NCBI GenBank assembly: GCA_963728985.1
Contig: CAVSME010000009.1
Span: 124,001-188,000 of the forward strand
Direction: 5' to 3'
Source of the DNA: DASXAI01 sp963728985
GTDB taxonomy: Bacteria; Actinomycetota; Acidimicrobiia; Acidimicrobiales; Ilumatobacteraceae
DNA length: 64,000 nucleotides
Both the position numbers and the translations under genes were made by a program. This document shows, piece after piece, positions 18,323-27,494 of this stretch. Numbering within the stretch: position 1 is the first letter of the stretch; each line of letters opens with the position of its first letter. The notes under the pieces are model-generated. The model had not been told where the DNA came from and did no database searches. It saw nothing but the letters and a program-made list of their open reading frames with translations.

Positions 18323-19027
18323 ATGAGCGACCGCCTCGACCTGGACGCCGGCTCCGAGCTGGCCACCGCGGCGCTGACGCTGGCCCGCCGCTTCGCCGCC
18401 GGCGCCACGCTGTGGTGCCTGGCCCCCGAGTGGCCCGAGCACAGCCGCCACGTGGCCGTCGAGTTCGTCCACCCGGTCGTGATGGGCAAGCGGGCGCTGC
18501 CGGCGGTGAGCATCACCGGCACCGATCCCGTGGCCGAGCTGCGTTCGGCGGCGCACGCCGGCGACGTGCTCGTCGTGGTGGCGCCGGCCGCATCGCCGCC
18601 CGCCGCCGAAGCCGTCCGCAGGGCGCCGGCGTGGGGGCTGACGACCGTGTGGATCGGCGCCGGCCCCCGACCGCCTGCCGGCGACCATCTCGTGTGGATC
18701 GACGACGCCGGACCGTCGCCTCGCCACGACGGCCGGCTCGTGCTGCGCTACCACGTGCTGTGGGAGCTGACCCACGTCTGCTTCGAGCACCCCGGCCTGC
18801 TGGCCGACCCGGCGGCGGCGTGCGAGGACGGCATGTGCGTGACCTGCACCGACGAGGGGCGCCCGGCCGAGGTGGCGGCCCTGCTGGGCGGCGGCCTGGT
18901 GGCGGTGCGCACCGCACGCGGCGCCGAGACGATCGACGCCACCCTCGTGGGCGACGTCGCCCTCGGCGACCTCCTCCTCGTGCACGCCGGCGCCGCCATC
19001 GAGCGCTTGGGCGACGACGATGACTGA
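18323..19027 (+). CDS. SIS-like domain fused to HypC/HupF domain
   Basis: A 234-residue protein. Residues about 1-155 look like a sugar-isomerase (SIS) fold (AHAGDVLVVVAPAASPPAAE). Residues about 168-234 are a HypC/HupF beta-barrel starting EDGMCVTCTDEGRPAEV. In HypC the catalytic Cys is residue 2 and carries the Fe(CN)2CO unit. Here the equivalent MCVTC is internal, so its Cys has no free N-terminus. A canonical HypC is also encoded at 31301, so this one may have another client or a scaffold role. It overlaps the next SIS gene. Confidence 0.8.
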   Translation: MSDRLDLDAGSELATAALTLARRFAAGATLWCLAPEWPEHSRHVAVEFVHPVVMGKRALPAVSITGTDPVAELRSAAHAGDVLVVVAPAASPPAAEAVRRAPAWGLTTVWIGAGPRPPAGDHLVWIDDAGPSPRHDGRLVLRYHVLWELTHVCFEHPGLLADPAAACEDGMCVTCTDEGRPAEVAALLGGGLVAVRTARGAETIDATLVGDVALGDLLLVHAGAAIERLGDDDD

Positions 19028-19667
19028 CTTCCTCTACCCGTTCCTCGGCGACGACGGCGCCGACCCGACCGCGCTGCTGGCCGACCTGGCCGCCTCGGCG
19101 GTGGCCAAGGCCGACGCCAGCGCCGCGCTACAGGCCGAGGCGCTGGCGGCGAACGCCGGCCCGCTGGCGGCCGCGGCACGGGACATGGCCGATCGGTTCG
19201 CCGCCGGCGGCCAGCTGCTGACGTTCGGCAACGGCGGCAGCTCGACCGACGCTGCGGGCCTGGCGGCGCTGTTCCGCCAGCCACCGTGGGGGCGGCCGCT
19301 CCCGGCCCGTTGCCTCGTCGAGGACCAGGCCGTGCTCACCGCACTCGGCAACGACGTGGGCTTCGACCTCGTGTTCGCCCGCCAGATCATGGCCCACGGT
19401 CGCGAGGTGGACATCGCCCTCGGCGCCTCCACGAGCGGCAACTCGCGCAACCTCCTGGTGGCGTTCGAGGCCGCCGCGTCACGGGGCCTGCTGACCATCG
19501 GCCTGGCCGGCTACGACGGCGGCGAGATGGCCCGCTCACCCCACGTCCACCACTGCCTCGTGGTCGCCGCCGACAGCATCCACCGCATCCAGGAGGTGCA
19601 GGCCGCCCTCGGCTTCGCACTCTGGCGCGCCACCGACGACCACGACCGGGCGGTCACCGATGGCTGA
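19020..19667 (+). CDS. SIS-domain protein (GmhA/DiaA-like)
   Basis: A 215-residue protein of the phosphoheptose isomerase-like SIS family. GNGGSSTDAAGLAALF and GASTSGNSRNLLVAFEAA are the two phosphosugar-binding Ser/Thr loops. It overlaps both the SIS/HupF fusion and hypE, which fixes it as a hydrogenase-island gene rather than a lipopolysaccharide gene. What a sugar-phosphate fold does in NiFe maturation is not known to me; it may bind a ligand such as carbamoyl phosphate or a nucleotide. Confidence 0.8.
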   Translation: MTDFLYPFLGDDGADPTALLADLAASAVAKADASAALQAEALAANAGPLAAAARDMADRFAAGGQLLTFGNGGSSTDAAGLAALFRQPPWGRPLPARCLVEDQAVLTALGNDVGFDLVFARQIMAHGREVDIALGASTSGNSRNLLVAFEAAASRGLLTIGLAGYDGGEMARSPHVHHCLVVAADSIHRIQEVQAALGFALWRATDDHDRAVTDG

Positions 19668-20739
19668 CGGCGCGCACGAGCGGCAGGTGCTCGAGCGGAT
19701 CGAGGCGTTCCGCCGCCGCCGGCCCCGGTTCCAGGACGAGGTCGTGACCCTCGCCCATGGCGCCGGGGGCAAGGCGTCGGCGGCGCTCATCGACCACGTC
19801 TTCCTCCAGCGCTTCGGGGGCCCGCCCGGCCCGGCCAACGACGCCGCCATCTGCGTGCTGCCCACCGGCGAGCGCGTCGCGTTCTCCACCGACGCCCATG
19901 TCGTGCACCCGCGGCGGTTCCCGGGCGGCTCGCTCGGTCACCTCGCTGTGCACGGGACGGTGAACGACCTCGCCGTCCAGGGGGCCCGGCCCGTGTGGCT
20001 CTCGGCCGCCTTCGTCATCGAGGAGGGGTTCCCCGTCGCCGAGCTCGAGGAGCTGGCGACCGACATGGCCGAGGCCGCCACTGCCGCCGGGGTCGCCATC
20101 GTCACCGGGGACACGAAGGTGGTCGGCCGGGGCGCGGCCGACGGCGTGTTCATCACCACGGCGGGGATCGGCGTGGTGCCCGCCGGCCGCGAGCTAGGGC
20201 CGGATCGGGTGCAGGCGGGCGACAAGGTGCTGGTGTCCGGCACCATCGGCGACCACGGCATGGCCGTGCTCATCGCTCGCGGCGATCTCGCCCTCGACGC
20301 CGACATCCGCTCGGACACGGCGTCGGTGGCGGGGCTGGTCGACGCGCTGCTGGCCGCCGCGCCCGCGACGCGGTGGATGCGCGACCCGACGCGAGGCGGC
20401 GTGGCCACGGTGGCCAACGAGCTGGCCCACGACTGCGGGTTGGCGGTAGTGCTCGACGAGAGCGCCCTCCCGGTCCGACCCGTCGTCACCGGTGCGTGCG
20501 ACCTCCTCGGCATCGATCCGCTCTACGTGGCCAACGAGGGCAAGGTGGTGGCCATCGTCGCTCCTGCCGAGGCCGACGCCGCGCTGGCCGCGCTCCGGGC
20601 CCACCCCCTCGGCGCCGACGCCGCCATCATCGGCGAGATCATGGCCGAGCCCGAAGGCATCGTGGTGCTGCGCACCACCTTCGGCAGCACCCGCATCGTG
20701 GACATGCTCGTCGGCGATCCGCTCCCCCGCATCTGCTGA
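19660..20739 (+). CDS. hypE: Hydrogenase expression/formation protein HypE
   Basis: A 359-residue AIRS/PurM-fold dehydratase that turns a C-terminal Cys thiocarbamate into thiocyanate, the source of the CN ligands. The final residues PRIC carry the acceptor Cys. The ATP-binding motifs TVNDLAVQGARP and TGDTKVVGRG and the late DPTRGGVATVANELA are clear. Compared with usual HypE it has an N-terminal extension of about 20 residues. It overlaps the SIS gene by 8 bases. Confidence 0.95.
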   Translation: MADGAHERQVLERIEAFRRRRPRFQDEVVTLAHGAGGKASAALIDHVFLQRFGGPPGPANDAAICVLPTGERVAFSTDAHVVHPRRFPGGSLGHLAVHGTVNDLAVQGARPVWLSAAFVIEEGFPVAELEELATDMAEAATAAGVAIVTGDTKVVGRGAADGVFITTAGIGVVPAGRELGPDRVQAGDKVLVSGTIGDHGMAVLIARGDLALDADIRSDTASVAGLVDALLAAAPATRWMRDPTRGGVATVANELAHDCGLAVVLDESALPVRPVVTGACDLLGIDPLYVANEGKVVAIVAPAEADAALAALRAHPLGADAAIIGEIMAEPEGIVVLRTTFGSTRIVDMLVGDPLPRIC

Positions 20740-20747
20740 GTCCGCCG

Positions 20748-22988
20748 ATGACCCGCGCCCGCATCCGTGTGACCGGGACCGTGCAGGGCGTGGGTTTCCG
20801 CCCCTTCGTCTACCGCCACGCCGTCGCCCTCGGGCTGGCCGGCTCGGTGCGCAACGACGCCGACGGCGTCCTGATCGACGTCGAGGGCGACCCCGCCGGC
20901 ATCGCCGAGCTGCACCGCCTGCTGCAGGACGAGCCGCCGCCGCTGGCCCGCATCGCCACTGTTCAGGCTGAGGAGGTGAAGGCGGCCGCCGGCGACCGCG
21001 GGTTCCGGATCGTGGAGACCGACGGCGCCGGCGCCCCCAACGTCCCCGTGAGCGTGGACACCGCCACGTGCGGGGCGTGCCTGGCCGAGGTGGCCGATCC
21101 CGCTGATCGCCGCTACCGCTACCCCTTCACCAACTGCACCGATTGCGGGCCCCGATACACGATCGTGACGGCGGTCCCCTACGACCGGCCGGCGACCACG
21201 ATGGCCACCTTCACGATGTGCGCGGCCTGCCAGGCGGAGTACGACGACCCGGGCGATCGGCGGTTCCACGCCCAGCCCAACGCCTGCCCGGCGTGCGGGC
21301 CGGCGCTGGCGTGGCGGCATCCCGACGGGACGCTGGCCGCCACCGGGCCCGCCGCCCTCGACGCCGCCGTCACCGCCCTGCGGGCCGGGCGCATCCTGGC
21401 GGTGAAGGGCGTGGGCGGCTTCCACTTGGCCGTCGACGCCGCCGACGACGGCGCCGTGGCCGAGCTACGCCGCCGCAAGCATCGCGATGACAAGCCCTTC
21501 GCGGTGCTCGTGGCCGATCTGGACGCCGCCGCCGAGGTGGCCGACCTCGACGATGGCGCCTCCGCCGCCCTCACGTCGGCCCGCCGCCCGATCGTGCTGG
21601 TGCCCCGGCGCCCCGGCGCCGGGGTGGCCGAGCTGGTGGCGCCGGGCCTGCCCGAGCTCGGCCTGCTGCTGCCCTACAGCCCGCTGCACCAGCTGCTGGC
21701 CGCCGGCGTCGGGCGCCCGCTGGTGCTCACCAGCGGCAACCTCTCCGACGAGCCCATCGCCCACACCGACGACGACGCCGTCGAACGGCTCGGAGCCCTG
21801 GTCGACGGCATCCTCGGCCACGACCGCCCCATCCACATCCGCTGCGACGACTCGGTGGCCCGGGCCACCGGTGGCCGGCTGCAGCTGCTGCGCCGCTCGC
21901 GGGGCTACGCGCCCGAGCCGCTGGCGCTGCCGGTGGCGGCCGCCCGCCCGGTGCTGGCCGTCGGGGCCGAGCTGAAGAGCACCATCGCCGTGGCCAAGGG
22001 GTCGATGGTGGTGGCCAGCCACCACATCGGCGACCTCGAGCACCTGGCCACGTACCGGTCGTTCCGCCAGGCCATCGACCACCTGTGCCACCTGTACGGC
22101 GTGGCCCCGGAGGTGGTGGCGTGCGACCTGCATCCGGAGTACCTGTCGTCGAAGCTGGCCGCCGATCTCGACCTCCCCGTGGTGGCCGTCCAGCACCACC
22201 ACGCCCACGTGGCGTCGTGCCTGGTCGAGCACGGCCGCCCGGCGCCGGTGGTGGCCCTCGCCTTCGACGGCCTCGGCTACGGGCCCGACGGCACGCTCTG
22301 GGGGGGCGAGGTCCTGGTGGCCGACCTCGCCGGCTACGAGCGGGTGGCGCACCTCCGCCCGGTGCCGATGCCCGGCGGCGTCGCCGCCATCCGCGAACCG
22401 TGGCGAATGGCCCTGGTGTGGGCGGGCGGCGACGCGCTGGCCGGCGTCGACGCCGGCGCCCGCCGAGCCGTCCTCGACCTCGCCGAGCGGGGCGCGGCGC
22501 CGGTGACGACCAGCGTGGGGCGGCTGTTCGACGCCGTGGCCGCCCTCCTCGGCGGCCGCCGCCGGGTCTCCTACGAGGGTCAGGCCGCCATCGAGCTGGA
22601 GGCGCGGGCCCGCGCCGTGCCCCGCCAGGACGCGCCGACCTACGACGGCCTCGTCACGGCCATCGGCGGCGTCCTCGACCCGACCGCCCTCGTGGCCGCC
22701 CTGGTGCGCGATCGTGACGCGGGCGCCGCCCCGGCCCTGCTGGCGGCCGGCTTCCACGAAGCCCTGGGACGCGCCGCCGCCGGCCTCGCCACCCGTATCG
22801 CCCGGGAGCGGGGCATCGAGGCCGTGGTGCTGACCGGCGGGGTCTTCCAGAACGCCCGCCTGACCGACGTGGTCGACACCGAACTGCGCGCCGCCGGCCT
22901 GACCGTCCTGCTGCACGGGCAGGTGCCGCCCAACGACGGCGGCATCAGCGTCGGCCAAGCCGCCGTAGCCGCCGCCTCGGCGTACTGA
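20748..22988 (+). CDS. hypF: Carbamoyltransferase HypF
   Basis: A 746-residue enzyme that transfers the carbamoyl group from carbamoyl phosphate to HypE. Domains in order are an acylphosphatase (GTVQGVGFRPFVYRHA), two zinc fingers with four CxxC pairs (CGACLAEV, CTDCGPRY, CAACQAEY, CPACGPAL), a YrdC-like domain (AVKGVGGFHLAVDAADDGAV) and a Kae1-like domain with metal ligands in HHHAHVASCLVEHG and the late VVLTGGVFQNARL. ATG 20748 is eight bases after hypE and fits the family start. Confidence 0.96.
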   Translation: MTRARIRVTGTVQGVGFRPFVYRHAVALGLAGSVRNDADGVLIDVEGDPAGIAELHRLLQDEPPPLARIATVQAEEVKAAAGDRGFRIVETDGAGAPNVPVSVDTATCGACLAEVADPADRRYRYPFTNCTDCGPRYTIVTAVPYDRPATTMATFTMCAACQAEYDDPGDRRFHAQPNACPACGPALAWRHPDGTLAATGPAALDAAVTALRAGRILAVKGVGGFHLAVDAADDGAVAELRRRKHRDDKPFAVLVADLDAAAEVADLDDGASAALTSARRPIVLVPRRPGAGVAELVAPGLPELGLLLPYSPLHQLLAAGVGRPLVLTSGNLSDEPIAHTDDDAVERLGALVDGILGHDRPIHIRCDDSVARATGGRLQLLRRSRGYAPEPLALPVAAARPVLAVGAELKSTIAVAKGSMVVASHHIGDLEHLATYRSFRQAIDHLCHLYGVAPEVVACDLHPEYLSSKLAADLDLPVVAVQHHHAHVASCLVEHGRPAPVVALAFDGLGYGPDGTLWGGEVLVADLAGYERVAHLRPVPMPGGVAAIREPWRMALVWAGGDALAGVDAGARRAVLDLAERGAAPVTTSVGRLFDAVAALLGGRRRVSYEGQAAIELEARARAVPRQDAPTYDGLVTAIGGVLDPTALVAALVRDRDAGAAPALLAAGFHEALGRAAAGLATRIARERGIEAVVLTGGVFQNARLTDVVDTELRAAGLTVLLHGQVPPNDGGISVGQAAVAAASAY

Positions 22989-23046
22989 CGCGCCGCAGCC
23001 CGGTATGCGTGGCACATCGCGCATGAGTCGGGATTGGGTCCACTGC

Positions 23047-23946
23047 TCACCAGCGGGGCGGGCGGGCGCCGCGGCCCATGCCCCAGCTGGCCCCGCCGAG
23101 GCGACCCTCCTCCAGCTCGTCGGGCGGCCGGGGCTCGTAGCCGGTGGCCAGCAGCCGCCCGGCGTCCTCGCCCCGCTGCAGGACGACGCACGGGATGCGG
23201 AACGGGCAGCGCTGGCAGTGCGACCACGCCGGCGTCGGGTCGACGTCCACGTCGGGGTCGAGCATCGCCGCCACCGCCCGGCCGAGGCGGGCGCCGGCGA
23301 GCGCGATGGCGGCCGGCGACCGGGTGACGGCCGTGCGGCGCACGCCCGGCGGCTCCAGGCGCAGCTCGGTGTACTGGGTGCCCGCCGGCGGGCCGGCCAG
23401 CTCGCTCTCCGCCCACGCCCAGCACGCCACCAGCCCGGCCTCGTCCAGGTAGAGCTGGTCGGCGTCGGCGAAGCGGTCCACCACGCGGTGCTCGACCAGC
23501 CACGACCGCTCGTCGTCGTCGACGGCGACGAGGGCGACGCGCTGGCGGTAGCGCACGGCCTGGCCGGCGGCCGTGGCGAGATGGGCCTCGGGCCAGGCCG
23601 GGTCGGGAACGGGCACGTCGAGGTCGTACTGCACCCGGACGGGCGTGAAGTGGTCGACACCAGGCGCCCACCGCTGGAACTCGGCCAGGAGGCGCCGGCC
23701 AGCCTCGGGTCCACCGGCGTCGGCGTAGGCCTTCGTCACGAGCGGGGCGACGACCGCCCGGTCCCAGCTCCACATGCCCGGGAAGTAGTGCACCGCCAGC
23801 GCCGCCAGCAGCGCGGGCCCGGCGTCGCCGGTCGGGACGGGTACCCGGGGCCGCAGGTTCTGGCGGGTCCGAGCGCCGAAGTCCCAGGCCCGATGGCACC
23901 GGGCGAACCAGGCCCGGTCGTCGGCCGTCACGAGGGAGACGGGCAC
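23047..23946 (-). CDS. RecB/Cas4-like protein with degenerate PD-(D/E)XK core and Cys cluster
   Basis: A 299-residue protein. Cys17 (WFARCHRAWDFG) plus Cys244, Cys247 and Cys253 (CQRCPFRIPC) reproduce the one-plus-three Cys pattern that binds [4Fe-4S] in AddB and Cas4 nucleases. The central segment RVALVAVDDDERSWLVEHR aligns by eye with the IDxxxxxxxxxWxVVDYKT core, but the first Asp is absent and ExK reads EHR. QLYLDEAGLVACWAWA resembles the usual QLxxYAWA helix. So it is probably catalytically dead yet Fe-S-binding. GTG 23946 was chosen from the family-like start and the promoter just upstream. It is divergent from hhyS. Confidence 0.6.
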   Translation of the reverse strand: MPVSLVTADDRAWFARCHRAWDFGARTRQNLRPRVPVPTGDAGPALLAALAVHYFPGMWSWDRAVVAPLVTKAYADAGGPEAGRRLLAEFQRWAPGVDHFTPVRVQYDLDVPVPDPAWPEAHLATAAGQAVRYRQRVALVAVDDDERSWLVEHRVVDRFADADQLYLDEAGLVACWAWAESELAGPPAGTQYTELRLEPPGVRRTAVTRSPAAIALAGARLGRAVAAMLDPDVDVDPTPAWSHCQRCPFRIPCVVLQRGEDAGRLLATGYEPRPPDELEEGRLGGASWGMGRGARPPRW

Positions 23947-23953
23947 CCGACCT

Positions 23954-23982
23954 ATTGGACGCCGGGGGCCGGGCACCGTCAA
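23954..23982 (-). promoter_or_regulatory. Promoter of the RecB-like gene
   Basis: On the minus strand, TTGACG (23982-23977) and TCCAAT (23959-23954) are separated by 17 bases. A start site about seven bases downstream would fall on the GTG at 23946, suggesting a leaderless mRNA. The -10 match is moderate. Confidence 0.35.
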
Positions 23983-24084
23983 CGGGGGTGAAAAAGACAC
24001 TCATGTACGGCGGGAGCACGGCGGGGTGAACATGACCGGGGGGCGACGCCGCGCCCCGCCTACTCCGATCCGCCCGGAGGAACC

Positions 24085-25128
24085 GTGCCCGATACGGACG
24101 AGACCGTCATCCACATCTTGTGGATCAATGCCGGCCTGAGCTGCGACGGGGACTCCGTCGCCCTCACCGCCGCCACGCAGCCGAGCATCGAGGAGATCGC
24201 CCTCGGCGCCCTACCCGGCCTGCCGAAGATCGCGGTGCACTGGCCGCTCATCGACTTCGAATGCGGTCCGGTCGGGGGCGCCGACGACTTCATCGAGTGG
24301 TTCTTCAAGGCCGACCGGGGCGAGCTGGAGCCGTTCGTGCTCGTGGTCGAGGGCTCCATCCCGAACGAGGCGATCAAGAGCGAGGGCTACTGGTGCGGGT
24401 TCGGGAACGACCCCGCGACGAACCAGCCGATGACGACCAGCGAGTGGCTCGACCGCCTGGCCCCGAAGGCCCTGGCCGTGCTGGCCGCCGGCACCTGTGC
24501 CTGCTACGGCGGCATCCACGCCATGGCCGGCAACCCCACGGGCGCCATGGGCGTGCCCGACTACCTGGGGTGGGCGTGGAAGTCCAAGGCCGGGCTCCCC
24601 ATCGTCTGCGTGCCCGGCTGCCCCACCCATCCCGACAACCTGTCCGAGACGATCCTGTACCTGCTGTACCAGGCCACCGGCCAGGCCCCGATGATCCCCC
24701 TCGACGACCAGCTGCGACCCCAGTGGCTGTTCGGGGCCACCGTGCACGAGGGCTGTGATCGGGCCGGGTACTACGAGCAGGGCGACTTCGCCACCGAGTA
24801 CGGCTCGCCGAAGTGCATCGTGAAGCTCGGGTGCTGGGGGCCGGTGGTCAACTGCAACGTCCCCAAGCGGGGGTGGATCAACGGGGTGGGCGGCTGCCCC
24901 AACGTAGGCGGCATCTGCATCGGCTGCACGATGCCGGGCTTCCCCGACAAGTTCATGCCGTTCATGGACGAGCCCCCGGGCGGGAAGGTGTCCACCACCG
25001 CCAGCGGCCTGTACGGCTCGGTCATCCGGCGGCTCCGGGGCATCACGCACAAGACCGTCAACGAGGAGCCGAAGTGGCGCCAGCCCGGCCAGCAGCTCCT
25101 CACCGGCTACCAGGGTCAGTGGAGGTAA
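24085..25128 (+). CDS. hhyS: [NiFe] hydrogenase small subunit, group 1h
   Basis: A 347-residue electron-transfer subunit that carries the Fe-S chain from the active site. The N-terminus INAGLSCDGDSVALTAATQP (Cys20, Asp21, Asp23) is the signature of the actinobacterial-type enzyme, in which the proximal [4Fe-4S] cluster is held by three Cys and one Asp. AGTCACYGGI, GCPTHPDN and the later C-rich CIVKLGCWGPVVNCN and CPNVGGICIGC supply the other ligands. There is no Tat signal, so it is cytoplasmic, as known for this group. GGAGGA precedes the GTG start. This enzyme type oxidises atmospheric H2 during starvation. Confidence 0.93.
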   Translation: MPDTDETVIHILWINAGLSCDGDSVALTAATQPSIEEIALGALPGLPKIAVHWPLIDFECGPVGGADDFIEWFFKADRGELEPFVLVVEGSIPNEAIKSEGYWCGFGNDPATNQPMTTSEWLDRLAPKALAVLAAGTCACYGGIHAMAGNPTGAMGVPDYLGWAWKSKAGLPIVCVPGCPTHPDNLSETILYLLYQATGQAPMIPLDDQLRPQWLFGATVHEGCDRAGYYEQGDFATEYGSPKCIVKLGCWGPVVNCNVPKRGWINGVGGCPNVGGICIGCTMPGFPDKFMPFMDEPPGGKVSTTASGLYGSVIRRLRGITHKTVNEEPKWRQPGQQLLTGYQGQWR

Positions 25129-25132
25129 CGCG

Positions 25133-26922
25133 ATGTCCAACCACACACCGACCGTGGGCGCCGACGGCCTCGTCGACATGGCTTGGGACCCGATCACCCG
25201 CATCGTGGGCAGCCTCGGGATCTACACCAAGATCGACTTCAACCAGAAGACGCGTCGCCGAAGCATGGAGCACGTCGTCGATCTTCCGCGGCTACAGCAT
25301 CTTCATGAAGGGCAAGGACCCGCGCGACGCCCACTTCATCACCAGCCGCATCTGCGGCATCTGCGGCGACAACCACGCGACCTGCTCGTGCTACGCGCAG
25401 AACATGGCCTACGGCGTGCATCCGCCGGCATTGGGCGAGCAGATCGTCAACCTCGGCGAAGCGGCCGAGTACATGTTCGACCACAACATCTTCCAGGAGA
25501 ACCTCGTCGGCGTCGACTACTGCGAGAAGATGGTGGCCGAGACGAACCCCGGCGTGCTCGAGCTGGCCAACCGGACCGAGGCGCCGGGCGCCGGTGCCCA
25601 CGGGTACAAGACGATCGGCGACATCATGCGCTCGCTCAACCCGTTCTCGGGCGAGTTCTACCGCGAGGCGCTGCAGGTGAGCCGGTCCACCCGCGAGATG
25701 TTCTGCCTCATGGAGGGCCGCCACGTGCATCCCTCCACGCTCTACCCCGGCGGCGTCGGCACGACCGCCACCATCCAGCTCTTCACCGACTACTACACCC
25801 GGCTCATGCGCTACGTGGAATTCATGAAGCGCGTCGTGCCGATGCACGACGATCTCTTCGACTTCATCTACCAAGCGTTGCCCGGCTACGAGGAAGTGGG
25901 CCGCCGCCGCGTGCTGCTCGGTTGCTGGGGCGCGTTCCAGGACCCGGACGTCTGCAACTTCGACTACAAGGACATGACCCGCTGGGGTCGGGCCATGGGC
26001 GTCACCCCGGGTGTCGTGGTCGACGGCAAGCTGGTCACCAACGACCTCGTCGAGATCAACCTCGGCATCCGCATCCTGCTCGGCAGCTCGTACTACGACA
26101 GCTGGGAAGACCAGGAGATGTTCGTGACGCGCGACCCGCTCGGCAACCGCGTCGACCGCAACCACCCCTGGAACCAGCACACCATCCCGCAGCCGCAGAA
26201 GCGCGACTTCGACGACAAGTACAGCTGGGTGATGTCGCCGCGCTGGTTCGACGGCACCGACCACCTCGCCCTCGACACGGGCGGTGGACCGATCGCCCGG
26301 CTGTGGTCGACGGCGCTGTCGGGCCTCGTGCAGACCGACCACCTGCGGGCCACCGGCACCAGCGTCGTCATCAACCTGCCCCGCACCGCGCTGAAGCCCG
26401 AGGTCACCTTCGAGTGGAAGATCCCGCAGTGGTCGAACGCCATCGAGCGCAACCGCGCCCGCACGTACTTCCAGGCCTACTCGGCCGCCGCCGCCCTCGA
26501 TTTCATCGAGAAGGCGCTGGCCGAGGTGCGGGCCGGCCGCACGAAGACCTGGGAGCCGTTCACAGTGCCCGACGAGGGCATCGGGTGCGGCTTCACCGAA
26601 GCCGTGCGCGGCGTGCTGTCGCACCACCTCGTCATCAAGGGCGGCAAGATCGCCAACTACCACCCGTACCCACCGACGCCGTGGAACGCCAACCCGCGCG
26701 ACATCTACGGCACGCCGGGCCCGTACGAGGACGCCATCTTGAACACGCCGATCTTCGAGGAGAACGGTCTCGACAACTTCAAGGGCATCGACATCATGCG
26801 GGCCGTGCGCAGCTTCGATCCGTGCCTGCCGTGCGGCGTCCACATGTACCTCGGCAAGGGCAAGGTGCTGAAGCAGCGTGCACTCGCCGAGCGGCATCGA
26901 CCCGGCCACGCTGGCAACGTGA
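25133..26922 (+). pseudogene. hhyL: [NiFe] hydrogenase large subunit, group 1h, with two apparent +1 frameshifts
   Basis: The catalytic subunit is complete if two single bases are skipped. The start MAWDPITRIVGSLGIYTKID runs to FNQK, then the frame changes near 25253 (extra C) to VAEAWSTSSIFRGYSIFMKG. The L1 motif SRICGICGDNH binds the active-site Ni and Fe. The L2 motif SFDPCLPCGVH follows, then MYLGKGKVLKQ. There a second extra C near 26877 shifts the frame to VHSPSGIDPATLAT and a TGA that overlaps the next GTG (GTGA). The roughly 25-residue tail after His is the peptide removed by the endopeptidase. Without correction the frame reads on into the NifU-like gene. The rest of the sequence is undamaged. 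Confidence 0.88.
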
Positions 26923-27494
26923 GCGACGACCTCCAGGCGGTCGGCGACAAGATCGAGCGCCTCCTCGACGGGCTGCGCGTGGCGGTGATCCCGCGCGAGT
27001 ACGAGCACGTCGAGGAGGTCGTGCGCCTCGTCACGGAGCTCTATGGCGCCGGGCTCGAGCGGATCCTCGCGATCGTCGGGCCGGACGCCGTTCCCGATCT
27101 CCTCGCCGACGAACTGGTGGCCGGACTGCTGCTCGTGCACGGCCTGCATCCCCAGGATCTGTCGTCGCGAGTCGAAGCGGCGCTGGCGTCGGTGCGGCCC
27201 TTCCTGCAGCGCCACGACGGCGATGTCGAGCTGCTCGACGTCGACGAGCGGGCCGGCGCCGTCCACCTGCGCCTGCTCGGAAGCTGCGACGGTTGCCCGT
27301 CGTCGGCCGTCACGCTGCAGCAGGCCGTCGAGCGGGCCATCCGCGAGGCCGCCCCGGAGATCGCCATCATCGACGTCGAGGCCCACGACCCGGTCGTCGT
27401 GCCCGCCGGTGCGGCCGGCAATGGCGGCGTCCCCGTGGCCCTCGGCCGCAAGCCCAGCTACGACCATTGTCCCACCGAGGTCCTGGCCGGATGA
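26919..27494 (+). CDS. NifU-like Fe-S scaffold protein
   Basis: A 191-residue protein. Residues about 85-155 are a NifU C-terminal domain (VRPFLQRHDGDVELLDVDE, then LLGSCDGCPSSAVTL) with the CxxC that holds a labile [4Fe-4S] cluster. The N-terminal helical part (IPREYEHVEEVVRLVTELYG) has no known motif. GTG 26919 overlaps the corrected hhyL stop and the end overlaps the next gene by ATGA. It probably delivers Fe-S clusters to the hydrogenase small subunit. Confidence 0.85.
   Translation: MSDDLQAVGDKIERLLDGLRVAVIPREYEHVEEVVRLVTELYGAGLERILAIVGPDAVPDLLADELVAGLLLVHGLHPQDLSSRVEAALASVRPFLQRHDGDVELLDVDERAGAVHLRLLGSCDGCPSSAVTLQQAVERAIREAAPEIAIIDVEAHDPVVVPAGAAGNGGVPVALGRKPSYDHCPTEVLAG

Noticed and set aside
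19995..20747. A 250-residue N-terminal extension of HypF
   Set aside because: The extra frame lies entirely over hypE, is Arg/His-rich and lacks any domain. HypF homology begins at ATG 20748.
24813..25240. An overlapping gene inside hhyS
   Set aside because: It is a low-complexity shadow frame of the small subunit with no start signal or motif.
25260..27494. A natural hydrogenase large subunit-NifU fusion protein
   Set aside because: The open frame does run through both, but the sequence between them reads as the expected large-subunit tail (VHSPSGIDP then TGA) in the next frame, and a GTG for NifU overlaps that stop. A frameshift explains it better than a fusion.
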